Shown: positions 51,136 through 60,683, counted from the stretch's first letter. The stretch is 64,000 bases of DNA from Hyphomicrobium sp. D-2 (GCF_029872155.1 NZ_JARXLA010000002.1:310001-374000); one strand, 5' to 3'. The notes: generated by a model not told the origin, from the sequence alone. Translations and numbers: made by a program.

Positions 51136-51474
51136 ATGCGAACAGCATCGACCCTAGGCGCCGCCATCGTAGCTGTTGCTCTGTTGGCGTCTCCGGCGTT
51201 GGCGTTCGACGTGCAGCAGAGCGGCGGGCACGAAGGTAGCGGCTCGGCAAACTTTGCGCCGGACGTTGGCGGCGGTTCGTCGGGCGTCAGCATCGACACC
51301 GACCTGCGCAGCCAGCTTGGTCTGGCGGAGAGCAAGGCTGCCGAGGGCACGGCCCGTACGGGGCTGCAGTTCAGCGGTGACATGTACCGTGGCGCAAGCA
51401 GGCTTAACCCATCCAGCATGGGGTTTGACGAGCGTCCGTGGGTGGTTCCGCGCAACCGCGCCGGACGTGACTGA
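51136..51474 (+). CDS. Small secreted protein of unknown function
   Basis: This 112-residue protein has a clear signal peptide (STLGAAIVAVALLASPALAF). The mature part of about 88 residues is rich in Gly, Ser and Asp (SGGHEGSGSANFAPDVGGGS) with no cysteines. The C-terminal half contains RSQLGLAESKAAEGTARTGL, then SMGFDERPWVVPRNRAGRD. I do not recognise a family. A strong terminator follows at 51533. Confidence 0.65.
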   Translation: MRTASTLGAAIVAVALLASPALAFDVQQSGGHEGSGSANFAPDVGGGSSGVSIDTDLRSQLGLAESKAAEGTARTGLQFSGDMYRGASRLNPSSMGFDERPWVVPRNRAGRD

Positions 51475-51532
51475 CGTTCGCGCGCGTTCTCGGGATGACG
51501 ATCGCTTCCTGACTGAGACTCAAATGTTGCTC

Positions 51533-51562
51533 AACGGCCGGTCCTCGCCCGGCCGTTTTTTC
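51533..51562 (+). terminator. Intrinsic terminator after the secreted protein gene
   Basis: A perfect nine-base stem (AACGGCCGG at 51533-51541 with CCGGCCGTT at 51549-51557) encloses a seven-base loop and is followed by a T-run. This is a textbook intrinsic terminator. Confidence 0.85.
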
Positions 51563-51597
51563 ATGTGCGGCTGCTGGCAGCTGCCGCCGGGACGCCA

Positions 51598-52887
51598 TCA
51601 CCCGCCGCCGCTGGCATAAAACTCGATCGCGAGCAGGCCGAGGCTTACAGCAAATCCGGCGGCCGGCACCCAGATTGGAATCGTGACGCAGCCTTCCGGG
51701 GCAGGCACGCGGTCCAGCTTCAGTTTGACGAGCGCGGCGTTGACGAAGGCAAACACAACCAGCGTCACGCGAGAGCTGGCCTCGGCCAGTTTCTCAATCG
51801 GGAACGCCAGCGCCAGAGCCAATACCAGGACCACGACGATGGCGGTTGCGAGAACCGGCGTGTGCGTCCGGCCGTTCACCGCGCCCAGCCAGTCGGGCAG
51901 CAGCCCCTGCGAAGCCATGCCGTAGATCACGCGTGAACCCATCACCATGAACACAACGATGCCGTTGATCGTCGCCGCGATGGCGATGGCGGTGATGACG
52001 CCGGGCGGCGCACCGGTGACGCGTTCGTAGACCAGGCTTAGTGGCGCGTCGGAGGATGCCAGCTCGGTATGGGGCACGGCGATCAGCGCCACCCATACAA
52101 CCATCATGTAGAGCACGGTGACGATGACCAGGGTGAGGAAGATGGCGCGCGGTAACGTTTTCGCCGGGTCCTTCACTTCCTCGGCCAGATTGGCCAACCC
52201 CTCAAAGCCCGTGAAGGCGAAGAACGCCAGCAGCACGGCGCCGAATATGCCGGACATCACCTTCGCGTCGGCAAGGCCATGCCAAGCTTCGGGCAGCCGC
52301 TCGAACAGTTCCGGCGTGTGATAGGCAGCGCCGATAGCGATGATAAGCACAAGACCGCCGGCCTCAACGATGGTCATCGCACCGGCGAACGTCACAGATT
52401 CCCTGATGCCCCATGCTGTAAGCGCGCCCAGCAGCACCACGACGGTGGTAACGATGGCTGCCGATGGGATGTCCAGAAACACGGATATATAGCCCGCACT
52501 GCCACGGCTGACCGTGGCGGCGGATATCACCGCGATGCCCACAACCAGAAGCCCCACGAGGCGCGCCAGCATGTCGGAACGCAGTCCGGCTCGCACATAG
52601 GTTGCTTCACCGGCACTGCGCGGCATGCGTGAGGAAAGCTCGGCAAACGCCGCTGCGGAAGGAACCATCACCAGTGCGGCGAGCAGAAACGATAAAGGCG
52701 CGTGCGCTCCGGCGCGGGCCACGGCGGGCGCGATGAGCACATAGATGCCAGCGCCGATGGTGACGCCCAGCCCATAAAGAACGCTTAGCGTCAGTCCGAG
52801 TGACCGCCGCAGCTTTGGTTCCGATGGGCTTGCCCTTTCGGTTGCAGTTTTGCCTGCCAACGGCCTCTCCATCGGTGCTGGTTGCAT
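51598..52887 (-). CDS. APC-family amino acid permease
   Basis: This 429-residue transporter has about twelve hydrophobic helices. It begins with the APC-family first helix LGLTLSVLYGLGVTIGAGIYV (GxGxG-like motif). RMPRSAGEATYVRAGL and FFAFTGFEGLANLAEEVKDP are the typical cytoplasmic loops. The final half is slightly shorter than in 12-14 helix members. The substrate cannot be told from the sequence. It is convergent with the small secreted protein gene and divergent from the peroxiredoxin gene. Confidence 0.9.
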   Translation of the reverse strand: MQPAPMERPLAGKTATERASPSEPKLRRSLGLTLSVLYGLGVTIGAGIYVLIAPAVARAGAHAPLSFLLAALVMVPSAAAFAELSSRMPRSAGEATYVRAGLRSDMLARLVGLLVVGIAVISAATVSRGSAGYISVFLDIPSAAIVTTVVVLLGALTAWGIRESVTFAGAMTIVEAGGLVLIIAIGAAYHTPELFERLPEAWHGLADAKVMSGIFGAVLLAFFAFTGFEGLANLAEEVKDPAKTLPRAIFLTLVIVTVLYMMVVWVALIAVPHTELASSDAPLSLVYERVTGAPPGVITAIAIAATINGIVVFMVMGSRVIYGMASQGLLPDWLGAVNGRTHTPVLATAIVVVLVLALALAFPIEKLAEASSRVTLVVFAFVNAALVKLKLDRVPAPEGCVTIPIWVPAAGFAVSLGLLAIEFYASGGG

Positions 52888-53091
52888 CGGTGCAATCTCG
52901 TCGACAAACTATAGCGATGGCGGTCTGATCACGGTGATATTTGTTTCCGACTGCGCTGACGCATATCATTGTCATCGAGAAAGGCCAGATGGTGTGTGAT
53001 GCGTCACTGCCACCTTTTCGGGAATGTTGCTCCCCACCGATGCAACCGACGTGGCACGGGTGCAAGATCGGTAACTGAGAGGTCCAGGAAA

Positions 53092-53634
53092 ATGCGTTTG
53101 CACCTTGCAGCATTAGCTCTTGTTACGATGTTTCTAGGGGCATCAGCACATGCGGCCTTGAAGACGGGCGCATCTGCGCCGGAGTTTTCTGCCCGTGCAT
53201 CATTGGGCGGCAAGGAGTTTGATTTTCAGCTTTCCGAGGCGCTTAAGAAAGGGCCCGTGGTGCTGTACTTTTACCCTGCCGCCTTCACGCGCGGATGCAC
53301 GCTTGAGGCGCATCTGTTTGCCGAAGCAATGGATGAGTTTGCCGCGCAGGGTGCAAGTGTCATTGGCATGAGCGGTGACGACATCGAAACGCTGAACCGC
53401 TTCTCGACCAGTGAATGTCGTGGTAAGTTTCCGGTCGCCTCCGATGCCGACCGCAAGATCATGCAGGCGTATGACGCGGTGATGCCCCATCGTCCAGAAT
53501 ACGCCAACCGCATCTCGTATGTTATCGCCCCCGACGGCCGCATCATTCTCGAACACACATCGCCCGATCCGCATGGCCACGTGGAAAAGACGCTGGAAGC
53601 AGTGAAAAAGTGGAAGGCGGGGCAGGCGAATTAG
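53092..53634 (+). CDS. Secreted peroxiredoxin (AhpC/TSA, BCP-like)
   Basis: This 180-residue protein has a signal peptide (MRLHLAALALVTMFLGASAH) and a thioredoxin-fold peroxiredoxin domain. The peroxidatic Cys lies in FYPAAFTRGCTLEAHLFAEA. The resolving Cys found five residues later in many BCP proteins is Ala here. Another Cys occurs in TSECRGKFPVASD. The ATG at 53092 has CAGGAA upstream. It likely removes peroxides in the periplasm, using either a distant resolving Cys or a one-Cys mechanism. Confidence 0.88.
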   Translation: MRLHLAALALVTMFLGASAHAALKTGASAPEFSARASLGGKEFDFQLSEALKKGPVVLYFYPAAFTRGCTLEAHLFAEAMDEFAAQGASVIGMSGDDIETLNRFSTSECRGKFPVASDADRKIMQAYDAVMPHRPEYANRISYVIAPDGRIILEHTSPDPHGHVEKTLEAVKKWKAGQAN

Positions 53635-53865
53635 CGGATATCCAGCCGCTTTGGAGCGATGCGGTTGAGCCGTCGCAGCCGAGCTCGCCTAATTTGCGCG
53701 GCCATAAGCAGTCCTAATTTCGCGATCTGGTGGACTATGGGTTTCGCAATCCTGCAAACGGCCATAGGTTTTGAGCAACCTTGAAACGTGAACTTGTCGA
53801 CTGCCGCTACGGTCGCATAGGTGGTGCGCTTTCAGCTGAACAGAACGAATGTCGAAGAGGGCAGA

Positions 53866-54048
53866 ATGGCGATTTACGCGTGCCAGACACCGGGTGGCTC
53901 CATCGAAGTAACAGAGCGGGGCCACGGGCAGATTGCGATTTTTGTTGATGAACTGGGCGAAGTGACTGCGATCGATCTGCCTGCGGAACAGGCGGCGGAT
54001 CTGGCCCGCGCCATTCTTGCGCATCTGGAGCAGAAGGCGACCAGCTAG
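53866..54048 (+). CDS. Small protein of unknown function
   Basis: This 60-residue protein (MAIYACQTPGGSIEVTERGH, then a C-terminal helix AADLARAILAHLEQKA) has a good ribosome-binding site (AGAGGG) before the ATG at 53866. It has no membrane segment and one cysteine. I recognise no family. The dispersed repeat copy B overlaps its stop codon. Confidence 0.55.
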   Translation: MAIYACQTPGGSIEVTERGHGQIAIFVDELGEVTAIDLPAEQAADLARAILAHLEQKATS

Positions 54049-54085
54049 ACCGTGATAGCTTCGGATCGTTACGTCGGAAGCGCAA
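54046..54085. repeat. Dispersed palindromic repeat, copy B
   Basis: The element TAGACC-G-TGAT-A-GCTTCGGA starts at 54046 and matches copy A at 44883 in 18 of 20 positions. The right arm TCGGAAGCG lies at 54074-54082. Its first three bases are the stop codon of the small upstream gene. Confidence 0.6.
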
Positions 54086-54100
54086 ATCAGCCCGAAATAA

Positions 54101-54130
54101 AAAAGCGCTCCGTATGGAGCGCTTTTGTTT
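54101..54130. terminator. Bidirectional intrinsic terminator
   Basis: An 11-base perfect stem (54101-54111 with 54116-54126) and a four-base loop are flanked by A-rich and T-rich runs. It can stop transcription from both the small gene on the plus strand and the sulfurtransferase gene on the minus strand. Confidence 0.85.
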
Positions 54131-54184
54131 TTTGCATCGATGTGCGTCGCGCGACCGCTAAGCATGTCGCGCAGCGATCAGGTA

Positions 54185-55057
54185 TCAGGTGGTCAGCTCT
54201 TTTGCCGGACCGGTTTCAATCGGCAGGCTTTCATCCGCGCCCCATTCAGCCCAGCTACCATCGTAGACGGCGGCCTGGTTCTGACCCAGAACGGCCAGCG
54301 CGAGCGACAGGATGGATGCCGTAACGCCCGATCCACACGTGGTGATCACTGGCTGACGCCAGTCGATGCCGGCATCGGCGAAGATCTTGCCAATCTCTAC
54401 TTCAGTCTTCAGCGTTCCATCGGCGTTGATCAGAGTCTGCGAAGGCACGCTGCGGGCGCCCGGAATGTAGCCTGCACGAAGGCCGGGGCGGGGTTCTGCC
54501 TCGGCGCCTTCGAACCGTGCCGCAGGGCGAGCATCGACAATCTGCGTGCGCTTTTTCAAAGCCTGCTTGATGTCGTCAACATCGCGGATCAGCGATGAGT
54601 TCATCAGCGGCGTGAAATGGCGCTCAGTACGCCGAACAGGCGTGCCATCTTCCAGCGGACGGCCTTCCGCCTTCCACTTCTTCAGCCCACCATCGAGTAC
54701 GGCGACATCCTCGTGACCCATCGCGCGGAACGTCCACCACGCGCGGGCGGCCGAGAACAGCCCATGGGTGTCATAGACCACGATGCGCATGCCATCGCCC
54801 ACGCCCATCTTTTTCATGCGCGAGGCGAACTTCACCGTCGAAGGCAGCATGTGGGGCAGTGTCGACTTTTCATCCGTCAGATCGTTGATGTCGAAGAACA
54901 TCGCGCCGGGAATATGCTCAGCGAGATACTCAGCCTTAGGATCGCGGTTTGCCGTCGGCAAGTGCCAGCTTGCGTCCATGACGATCAGATCCGGGGCATC
55001 GAGATGCGAGGCGAGCCAATCGGTATCGACGATCCACTTCTTCGCACTTTCCTGCAC
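54185..55057 (-). CDS. sseA: 3-mercaptopyruvate sulfurtransferase
   Basis: This 290-residue tandem rhodanese-domain enzyme moves sulfur from 3-mercaptopyruvate to an acceptor. The inactive N-terminal domain has IVMDASWHLP and HIPGAMFFDINDLTDEKS. The active C-terminal domain has AGYIPGARSVP and the catalytic loop TTCGSGVTAS with C241. CGSGVTA, rather than CRxGxR, points to mercaptopyruvate over thiosulfate. The start is a GTG at 55057. A cysteine synthase gene lies upstream on the same strand. Confidence 0.93.
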   Translation of the reverse strand: MQESAKKWIVDTDWLASHLDAPDLIVMDASWHLPTANRDPKAEYLAEHIPGAMFFDINDLTDEKSTLPHMLPSTVKFASRMKKMGVGDGMRIVVYDTHGLFSAARAWWTFRAMGHEDVAVLDGGLKKWKAEGRPLEDGTPVRRTERHFTPLMNSSLIRDVDDIKQALKKRTQIVDARPAARFEGAEAEPRPGLRAGYIPGARSVPSQTLINADGTLKTEVEIGKIFADAGIDWRQPVITTCGSGVTASILSLALAVLGQNQAAVYDGSWAEWGADESLPIETGPAKELTT

Positions 55058-55181
55058 GTTGCCCTCTCTTTAGACGAGTTTGAGAATTCGGTTCGGACCG
55101 TTCGGTGACGGCGCCAGCTAGCGACATAGGGAAAAGCGACAGAACCGGCAAGGATGCAAGCTGCGCTTTAGGCTGCGTTCG

Positions 55182-56252
55182 CTAGCCGCTGGCCGTAACA
55201 TCGGGAAGCATTCCGTTATCGTGCATCAGCCAACCGGGCACCGGCAGAGCCTTTTCTTGCAGGAACGCCGGATTGAATAGCCGCGACATGTAACGGGTGC
55301 CGCTGTCGCACAGCATCGTCACGATAGTGTGACCGGGCCCCAGATCTTTCGCCAGCCGAATGGCGCCGGCGACATTGATGCCGCTGGAGCCGCCGAGGCA
55401 CAGCCCTTCCTCTTTCGTCAAAGCAAAGAGGACGTCGAGCGCTTCGGCGTCGGAGATGCGATAGGCGGTGTCGATTGGGGCGCCTTCCAGGTTGCGGGTG
55501 ATGCGGCCCTGGCCGATGCCTTCGGTGATGGAGGAGCCCTCGGCCTTCAGTTCGCCGGTGGTGTAATAGGAATAGAGCGCGGAGCCGTGCGGGTCGGCCA
55601 GAGCGATGCGCACGTGGGCGCTTTTGGCTTTCAGCCCCAGGGCGACACCACCGAGCGTGCCGCCTGAGCCGACTGCAGCCACGAAGCCATCGACCTTGCC
55701 AGCGGTGCCGTCCCAGATTTCGGCGGCGGTCGTGTCGCGGTGGATATCGCGGTTGGCGACGTTATCGAATTGGTTGGCCCAGATGGCACCTTTGGGCTCG
55801 GTGGCGGCGAGGGCCTCGGCAAGGCGCTCGGAATACTTCACGTAGTTGTTCGGGTCGCGGTAGGGTACCGCCGGAACCTCTACAACCTGAGCCCCCAGCA
55901 TCCGCAGCGCGTCTTTTTTCTCCTGCGACTGGGTGACCGGGATGACGATCACAGTCCGGAGGCCGAGGGCGTTGCCGAGCACGGCTAGCCCGATGCCGGT
56001 GTTGCCAGCGGTGCCTTCGACCACTGTGCCGCCCGGTCGCAGGCGGCCGCTGTTCATCGCATCCGAAAGAATGCCGAGCGCGGCGCGATCCTTGACCGAG
56101 GCGCCGGGGTTCATGAACTCGGCTTTGCCCAGAATGGTGCAGCCAGTCACCTCGGAGGCGCGGCGCAGGCGAATAAGGAGGGTATGGCCGACGGCGGCGA
56201 CCACATCTGAAGCAGGTGGCAACGGGAGGGCTCCGTTAAGGATAGGCTTCAC
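55182..56252 (-). CDS. cysK: Cysteine synthase A-like enzyme
   Basis: This 356-residue PLP enzyme forms cysteine from O-acetylserine and sulfide. The PLP lysine is K54 in NPGASVKDRAA. The substrate-binding loop TAGNTGIGLAVLGNALG and the phosphate loop VGSGGTLGGVALGLK are clear. It is about 40 residues longer than E. coli CysK, mostly at the C-terminus (LFNPAFLQEKALPVPGWL), as in many alphaproteobacteria. It is upstream of sseA on the same strand, so both may serve sulfur metabolism. Cystathionine beta-synthase is a less likely alternative. Confidence 0.9.
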   Translation of the reverse strand: MKPILNGALPLPPASDVVAAVGHTLLIRLRRASEVTGCTILGKAEFMNPGASVKDRAALGILSDAMNSGRLRPGGTVVEGTAGNTGIGLAVLGNALGLRTVIVIPVTQSQEKKDALRMLGAQVVEVPAVPYRDPNNYVKYSERLAEALAATEPKGAIWANQFDNVANRDIHRDTTAAEIWDGTAGKVDGFVAAVGSGGTLGGVALGLKAKSAHVRIALADPHGSALYSYYTTGELKAEGSSITEGIGQGRITRNLEGAPIDTAYRISDAEALDVLFALTKEEGLCLGGSSGINVAGAIRLAKDLGPGHTIVTMLCDSGTRYMSRLFNPAFLQEKALPVPGWLMHDNGMLPDVTASG

Positions 56253-56504
56253 AAGCTATCGGCAGGATCAGAACGCCGCAACCGGTGGGGATAGGGCAGC
56301 GGGCAAGCTCAGCATACTCGCGGCTGCCGCCCGGCACTGTCGTTTACCATTCTTTTGCTGCGGCACCTCAAATGACCCCTGAAAGGGCGTTGCCTTTTGC
56401 GGGGTGCGCCAGATATACATGCGGCCGATCGATCCCGACAGCCCAGAAACTCGCTTCTGGCGAGAGGTCCGGCCTTGCGCCGAGCCTGAAGGCGGGGGCG
56501 ACGC

Positions 56505-56589
<85 letters not shown>

Positions 56590-56650
56590 CGCTCCCGGCA
56601 GCAGGAATTCAAGCGGCCCCCGTCGGCTGATACGAGCAGGTTGGAGAAAA

Positions 56651-58003
56651 ATGCAGATTACCGAAACCAGCAGCGAGGGTCTGAAGCGGACTCTGCAGGT
56701 TGTTGTGCCGGCAGGCGAGATCACCAAGCGCTTTGACGATCGCCTGGATCAGATGAAGGATCGGGTGCAGCTCAAGGGCTTCCGCAAGGGCAAAGTGCCT
56801 GTCGCTCACCTGAAGCAGATGTATGGCCGCTCGGTCATGGCCGAGGTTGTGCAGGAGGCTGTTCGCGACAGCTCCAATCAGGCGCTGGCCGACAAGAAGA
56901 TGCGCCCCGCCATGCAGCCGGACCTGAAGCTGCCGGAGGATGAGGCCGAGATCGAGCGTGTGCTCTCCGGCCAGGCCGATCTGTCGTATTCGATGAGCTT
57001 CGAAGTTCTGCCGCCTATCCCGCTGACCAACTTCGAGGATCTGAAGCTCGAAAAATTCGTGGCCGATGTCGACGAAGAGTCCATCGAGAAGGCCGTCAGC
57101 GAACTCGTTGACCGCAGCGTTACCTTCACCGCCGAAGAGGGACGCGTTTCCTCGACGGGTGATCAGGTAACGGCTGATTTTGCCGGCAAGATCGACGGCG
57201 AAGCCTTCGAAGGTGGCACCACGGAAGACGCGGTGATCGTGTTGGGTCGTGGCAACTTCATCCCGGGCTTTGAAGAGGGCCTGACGGGTGTGAAGGCTGG
57301 CGACGAGAAGGACATTACCGCGACGTTCCCTGCCGACTATCCGGTTGCGGAGCTGGCCGGCAAGGAAGCCATCTTCTCGGTGAAGGTGAAGGAAATCGGC
57401 GCACCGGTACGTCCGGAAGTCGATGAGGAATTCGCCAAGTCGCTGGGCGCTGAAAGCCTCGATCAGCTCAAGGAATATCTGCGCGAGCGGATCGGCAACG
57501 AGTACGCCGGTGTGTCGCGCCAGAAGCTGAAGCGCGATCTGCTGGATCAGCTTGAAGAGCGCCACGACTTTGAACTGCCGCCGTCGCTGGTTGAGGCTGA
57601 ATTCAACGGCATCTGGGGCCAGCTTGAGGAAAACCTCAAGCGTTCGCGCAAGACGCTGGCCGATGAAGGCAAGACCGAGGAAGAGGCCCGCGCCGAGTAC
57701 CGCAAGCTCGCAGAGCGCCGCGTGCGCCTTGGGCTGGTGATCGGCGAAATCGCCGAGAAGAACGAGCTCAAGATCACGCAGGACGAAATGCGTCGTGCGC
57801 TGATGGAACAGGCCCGTCGCTTCCCCGGCCAGGAAAAGCAGGTCTACGAATACTACGAGAAGACCCCGGGTGCGCTGGCTGAGCTGCGTGCGCCGATCTT
57901 CGAGGAAAAGGTGGTCGATTTCATCGTCGACAAGGCGAAGCCCATCGAGCGGAAGATCCCCCGCCAGGAGCTGTTCGCCAAGCTCGATGAACTCGACAGC
58001 TAA
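56651..58003 (+). CDS. tig: Trigger factor
   Basis: This 450-residue ribosome-associated chaperone has the N-terminal ribosome-binding domain with the signature FRKGKVPVAHLKQMYG (G-FRxGKxP). A middle FKBP-type peptidyl-prolyl isomerase domain runs from about 160 (GDQVTADFAGKIDGEAFEGG). The C-terminal helical arms include LELPPSLVEAEF-like FELPPSLVEAEFNGIWGQLE. The ATG at 56651 has GGAG upstream. It is the first gene of the tig, clpP, clpX, lon, hupB block. Confidence 0.96.
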   Translation: MQITETSSEGLKRTLQVVVPAGEITKRFDDRLDQMKDRVQLKGFRKGKVPVAHLKQMYGRSVMAEVVQEAVRDSSNQALADKKMRPAMQPDLKLPEDEAEIERVLSGQADLSYSMSFEVLPPIPLTNFEDLKLEKFVADVDEESIEKAVSELVDRSVTFTAEEGRVSSTGDQVTADFAGKIDGEAFEGGTTEDAVIVLGRGNFIPGFEEGLTGVKAGDEKDITATFPADYPVAELAGKEAIFSVKVKEIGAPVRPEVDEEFAKSLGAESLDQLKEYLRERIGNEYAGVSRQKLKRDLLDQLEERHDFELPPSLVEAEFNGIWGQLEENLKRSRKTLADEGKTEEEARAEYRKLAERRVRLGLVIGEIAEKNELKITQDEMRRALMEQARRFPGQEKQVYEYYEKTPGALAELRAPIFEEKVVDFIVDKAKPIERKIPRQELFAKLDELDS

Positions 58004-58290
58004 TGCGGTCTCGATGGGGTCTGGCTCTGGTGGGCCGGGTCTCAACCAAAGGGGAGCGGGCGGTTTTGGGGCCCGCGTATTTGCCCCTTAAAGAATAGCG
58101 ATGGAGAGCCATGAGGCTCTCCATCTAAGGTGTCAGCATTCTCCCCCGGATGCGTGATCCTTTCGCAGTTTGCTGCCTGTGGTCGCGCCGCTTGGGGCTT
58201 GCGCGGGCGGGCGGCACTGCCCAAGAAAGACACTGCAAGGTCGGCGTGATTCGTCCGCCGCCTCCCCGAATTCAACAAAGGAAATGGGCC

Positions 58291-58941
58291 ATGCGCGATC
58301 CGGTCAGCACAATCACGAACACCTTCTGGCCGATGGTGGTTGAGCAGACAGATCGTGGCGAGCGCGGCTATGATCTGCCCTCGCGCCTGCTCAAGGAGCG
58401 CATCATCTTCGTAACGGGCCCCATTGAGGACCATATGGCTGCATCGATCTGTATGCAGCTTCTGTTCCTTGAGGCGGATAATCCGAAGAAGGAAATCTCC
58501 ATGTACATCAACTCGCCGGGCGGTGTCGTCACGGCGGGCATGGCGATCTACGATACGATGCAGTTCATCCGTCCGCAGGTTTCGACGCTGTGCATCGGCC
58601 AGGCGGCGTCGATGGGTTCGCTGCTACTCTGTGCGGGCGCAACAGGTATGCGTTTTGCGCTGCCCAACGCTCGCATCATGGTTCACCAGCCTTCAGGCGG
58701 GTTTTCCGGTCAGGCCTCGGATATCGAGCGCCACGCCGAGGACATCATCAAGATGAAGCGCCGCCTGAACGAGGTCTACGTGAAGCATACCGGCCAGCCG
58801 TACGAGATGATCGAGCGCACGCTGGACCGCGATTACTTCATGACCGCCGAGCAGGCGCAGGAATTTGGCATCATCGACAAGGTGCTGACTGAGCGGGCGG
58901 CGGCAGAGACTGCGGCCGAAGAGCCCAAGAGCGCCAGCTAA
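58291..58941 (+). CDS. clpP: ATP-dependent Clp protease proteolytic subunit
   Basis: This 216-residue serine peptidase assembles into a tetradecameric barrel and pairs with ClpX. The triad is S107 in [12 protein letters not shown]132 in [13 protein letters not shown] and D181 in [27 protein letters not shown] is the conserved substrate-groove region. I chose the ATG at 58291. The C-terminus ends in an acidic, Ala-rich tail. ClpX is encoded 365 bases downstream. Confidence 0.97.
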   Translation: MRDPVSTITNTFWPMVVEQTDRGERGYDLPSRLLKERIIFVTGPIEDHMAASICMQLLFLEADNPKKEISMYINSPGGVVTAGMAIYDTMQFIRPQVSTLCIGQAASMGSLLLCAGATGMRFALPNARIMVHQPSGGFSGQASDIERHAEDIIKMKRRLNEVYVKHTGQPYEMIERTLDRDYFMTAEQAQEFGIIDKVLTERAAAETAAEEPKSAS

Positions 58942-59306
58942 CCCAGAACTGCAGGCAGGTCAGCGGGCTGCGGTGCCATTGCCGCACTTGCCCCGCTTGG
59001 CAAGGGCGGCCATGCTACCCATCTGTCCCCTCCCAAGGGGGCAGACCAAGGGGTTGAGATGGTGCGCCGCGGTAGCCTCAGGCTTGCCATCAAACGTCGC
59101 CATAAATCTGTGGCAATCGCGTCGCTGCGGGGTAATCGGGACCATTATCCGTTAATCCAATCTTGATCTACGGAACGCTAGCGTGCTGAGATCAATGTAA
59201 TGGACTCGGGTACCGCTTCCTCAGGTGGGACGAGACAGGAATCTTCCAAGGCGGGCGCCGGCTGATCCAGCGCTCGAGCGACCCGAGGAGGGGTAAGACA
59301 ACCGAG
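58942..59306. other. Intergenic region between clpP and clpX
   Basis: These 365 bases hold no convincing gene. They contain a sigma-32-like promoter match at 58996-59024, and GAGGAGGGG just before the clpX start. The separation suggests that clpX is transcribed on its own as well as possibly with clpP. Confidence 0.5.
58996..59024 (+). promoter_or_regulatory. Sigma-32 (heat-shock) promoter match upstream of clpX
   Basis: CTTGGCA (58996-59002), 15 bases, then CCCATCT (59018-59024) fits the sigma-32 consensus (CTTGAAA, 13-15 bases, CCCATNT). It lies about 280 bases before the clpX start. Alphaproteobacterial RpoH recognises similar sequences. Confidence 0.55.
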
Positions 59307-60560
59307 ATGGCTCAAGAGAAAAACACTCTCTATTGCTCGTTTTGCGGCAAGAGCCAGCATGAGGTGCGCAAGCTCATTGCCGGCCCGACTGTGTTCATCT
59401 GCGATGAATGCGTTGAGCTGTGCATGGACATCATCCGGGAAGAGAACAAGAACACCCTGGTGAAGTCGCGCGACGGCGTGCCCACTCCGCAAGAGATTTG
59501 CGCGGTTCTGGACTCGTACGTAATCGGTCAGTATCACGCCAAGCGCGTGCTTTCGGTGGCCGTGCACAATCATTACAAGCGCCTGAACCACGCTTCGAAA
59601 AACAACGACGTCGAACTCGCGAAGTCGAACATCCTGCTGGTCGGTCCGACCGGCTGCGGCAAGACGCTGTTGGCCCAGTCGCTGGCGCGGATGCTGGATG
59701 TTCCGTTCACGATGGCAGATGCCACGACTCTGACCGAGGCGGGCTATGTCGGCGAGGATGTCGAGAACATCATCCTGAAGCTGCTGCAGGCCGCTGACTA
59801 TAACGTCGAGCGTGCGCAGCGCGGCATCGTCTATATCGACGAGGTCGACAAGATTTCGCGCAAGTCCGACAATCCGTCGATCACCCGCGACGTGTCGGGC
59901 GAGGGCGTGCAGCAGGCACTGCTGAAGATCATGGAAGGCACCGTTGCCTCCGTGCCTCCGCAGGGTGGCCGCAAGCACCCGCAGCAGGAGTTCCTGCAGG
60001 TCGACACGACCAACATCCTGTTCATTTGCGGTGGCGCCTTCGCCGGCCTCGACAAGATCATCTCGCGTCGCGGCAAGGGCACGTCGATCGGTTTCGGTGC
60101 AACGGTGAACGACGCGGAAGAACGCCGCATGGGCGAGATCCTTCGCGAAGTGGAGCCGGAAGATCTGTTGAAGTTCGGTCTCATCCCCGAATTCATCGGT
60201 CGTCTGCCGGTCATCGCCACGCTGGAAGACCTCTCCGAGGATGCGCTGGTCGAGATTCTGTCCGAGCCCAAGAACGCGCTCGTGAAGCAGTATCAGCGCC
60301 TGTTCGAGATGGAAGACGTGAAGCTGTCGATCACCAACGATGCGCTGAAGTCGGTGGCCCGCAAGGCTATCGAGCGCAAGACCGGTGCCCGCGGCCTGCG
60401 TTCCATCATGGAAGGCATCCTGCTCGATACGATGTATGACCTGCCCTCGATGAAGGGTGTGGAAGAGATCGTTATCGGACCGGAAGTGGTTGAAGGCAGT
60501 GCGCGGCCGCTTAGGATCTACTCGGAGCGGGCCGACGAGAAGGGTTCAAGCGCTTCGTGA
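59307..60560 (+). CDS. clpX: ATP-dependent Clp protease ATP-binding subunit ClpX
   Basis: This 417-residue AAA+ unfoldase feeds substrates to ClpP. The N-terminal zinc-binding domain has C10, C13, C32 and C35 ([24 protein letters not shown]). Walker A is GPTGCGKT at 113-120, Walker B is [10 protein letters not shown], and the pore loop is in [13 protein letters not shown]. The sensor region is RFIGRLPV-like [15 protein letters not shown]. Length and motifs are standard. Confidence 0.98.
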   Translation: MAQEKNTLYCSFCGKSQHEVRKLIAGPTVFICDECVELCMDIIREENKNTLVKSRDGVPTPQEICAVLDSYVIGQYHAKRVLSVAVHNHYKRLNHASKNNDVELAKSNILLVGPTGCGKTLLAQSLARMLDVPFTMADATTLTEAGYVGEDVENIILKLLQAADYNVERAQRGIVYIDEVDKISRKSDNPSITRDVSGEGVQQALLKIMEGTVASVPPQGGRKHPQQEFLQVDTTNILFICGGAFAGLDKIISRRGKGTSIGFGATVNDAEERRMGEILREVEPEDLLKFGLIPEFIGRLPVIATLEDLSEDALVEILSEPKNALVKQYQRLFEMEDVKLSITNDALKSVARKAIERKTGARGLRSIMEGILLDTMYDLPSMKGVEEIVIGPEVVEGSARPLRIYSERADEKGSSAS

Positions 60561-60583
60561 TCGGAGCACTGATGCTTGAACTG

Positions 60584-60609
60584 CTCCGCCCCGTGGGATG
60601 GCGGAGTTT
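60584..60609 (+). terminator. Terminator-like hairpin after clpX
   Basis: CTCCGCC (60584-60590) pairs with GGCGGAG (60600-60606) around a nine-base loop and is followed by TTT. The T-run is short, so it may be weak. Confidence 0.5.
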
Positions 60610-60654
60610 CCCGGACGATGCGGCACCGTCGCGGTACTGGCCGCGCGGATAGCT

Positions 60655-60683
60655 CTTGATCCAGAGGCGGTAGGCACCCATTT
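60655..60683 (+). promoter_or_regulatory. Sigma-32 (heat-shock) promoter match upstream of lon
   Basis: CTTGATC (60655-60661), 15 bases, then CCCATTT (60677-60683) fits the sigma-32 consensus closely. It lies 194 bases before the lon start. Lon is a classical heat-shock gene, which supports the call. Confidence 0.65.

Noticed and set aside
58150-58290. An N-terminal extension of ClpP starting at 58150
   Set aside because: The extension does not resemble ClpP propeptides, while the ATG at 58291 begins the conserved [20 protein letters not shown] sequence.
59168-59200. A GGAAC sequence upstream of clpX as an EcfG promoter
   Set aside because: The position 17 bases downstream reads AATG rather than CGTT.
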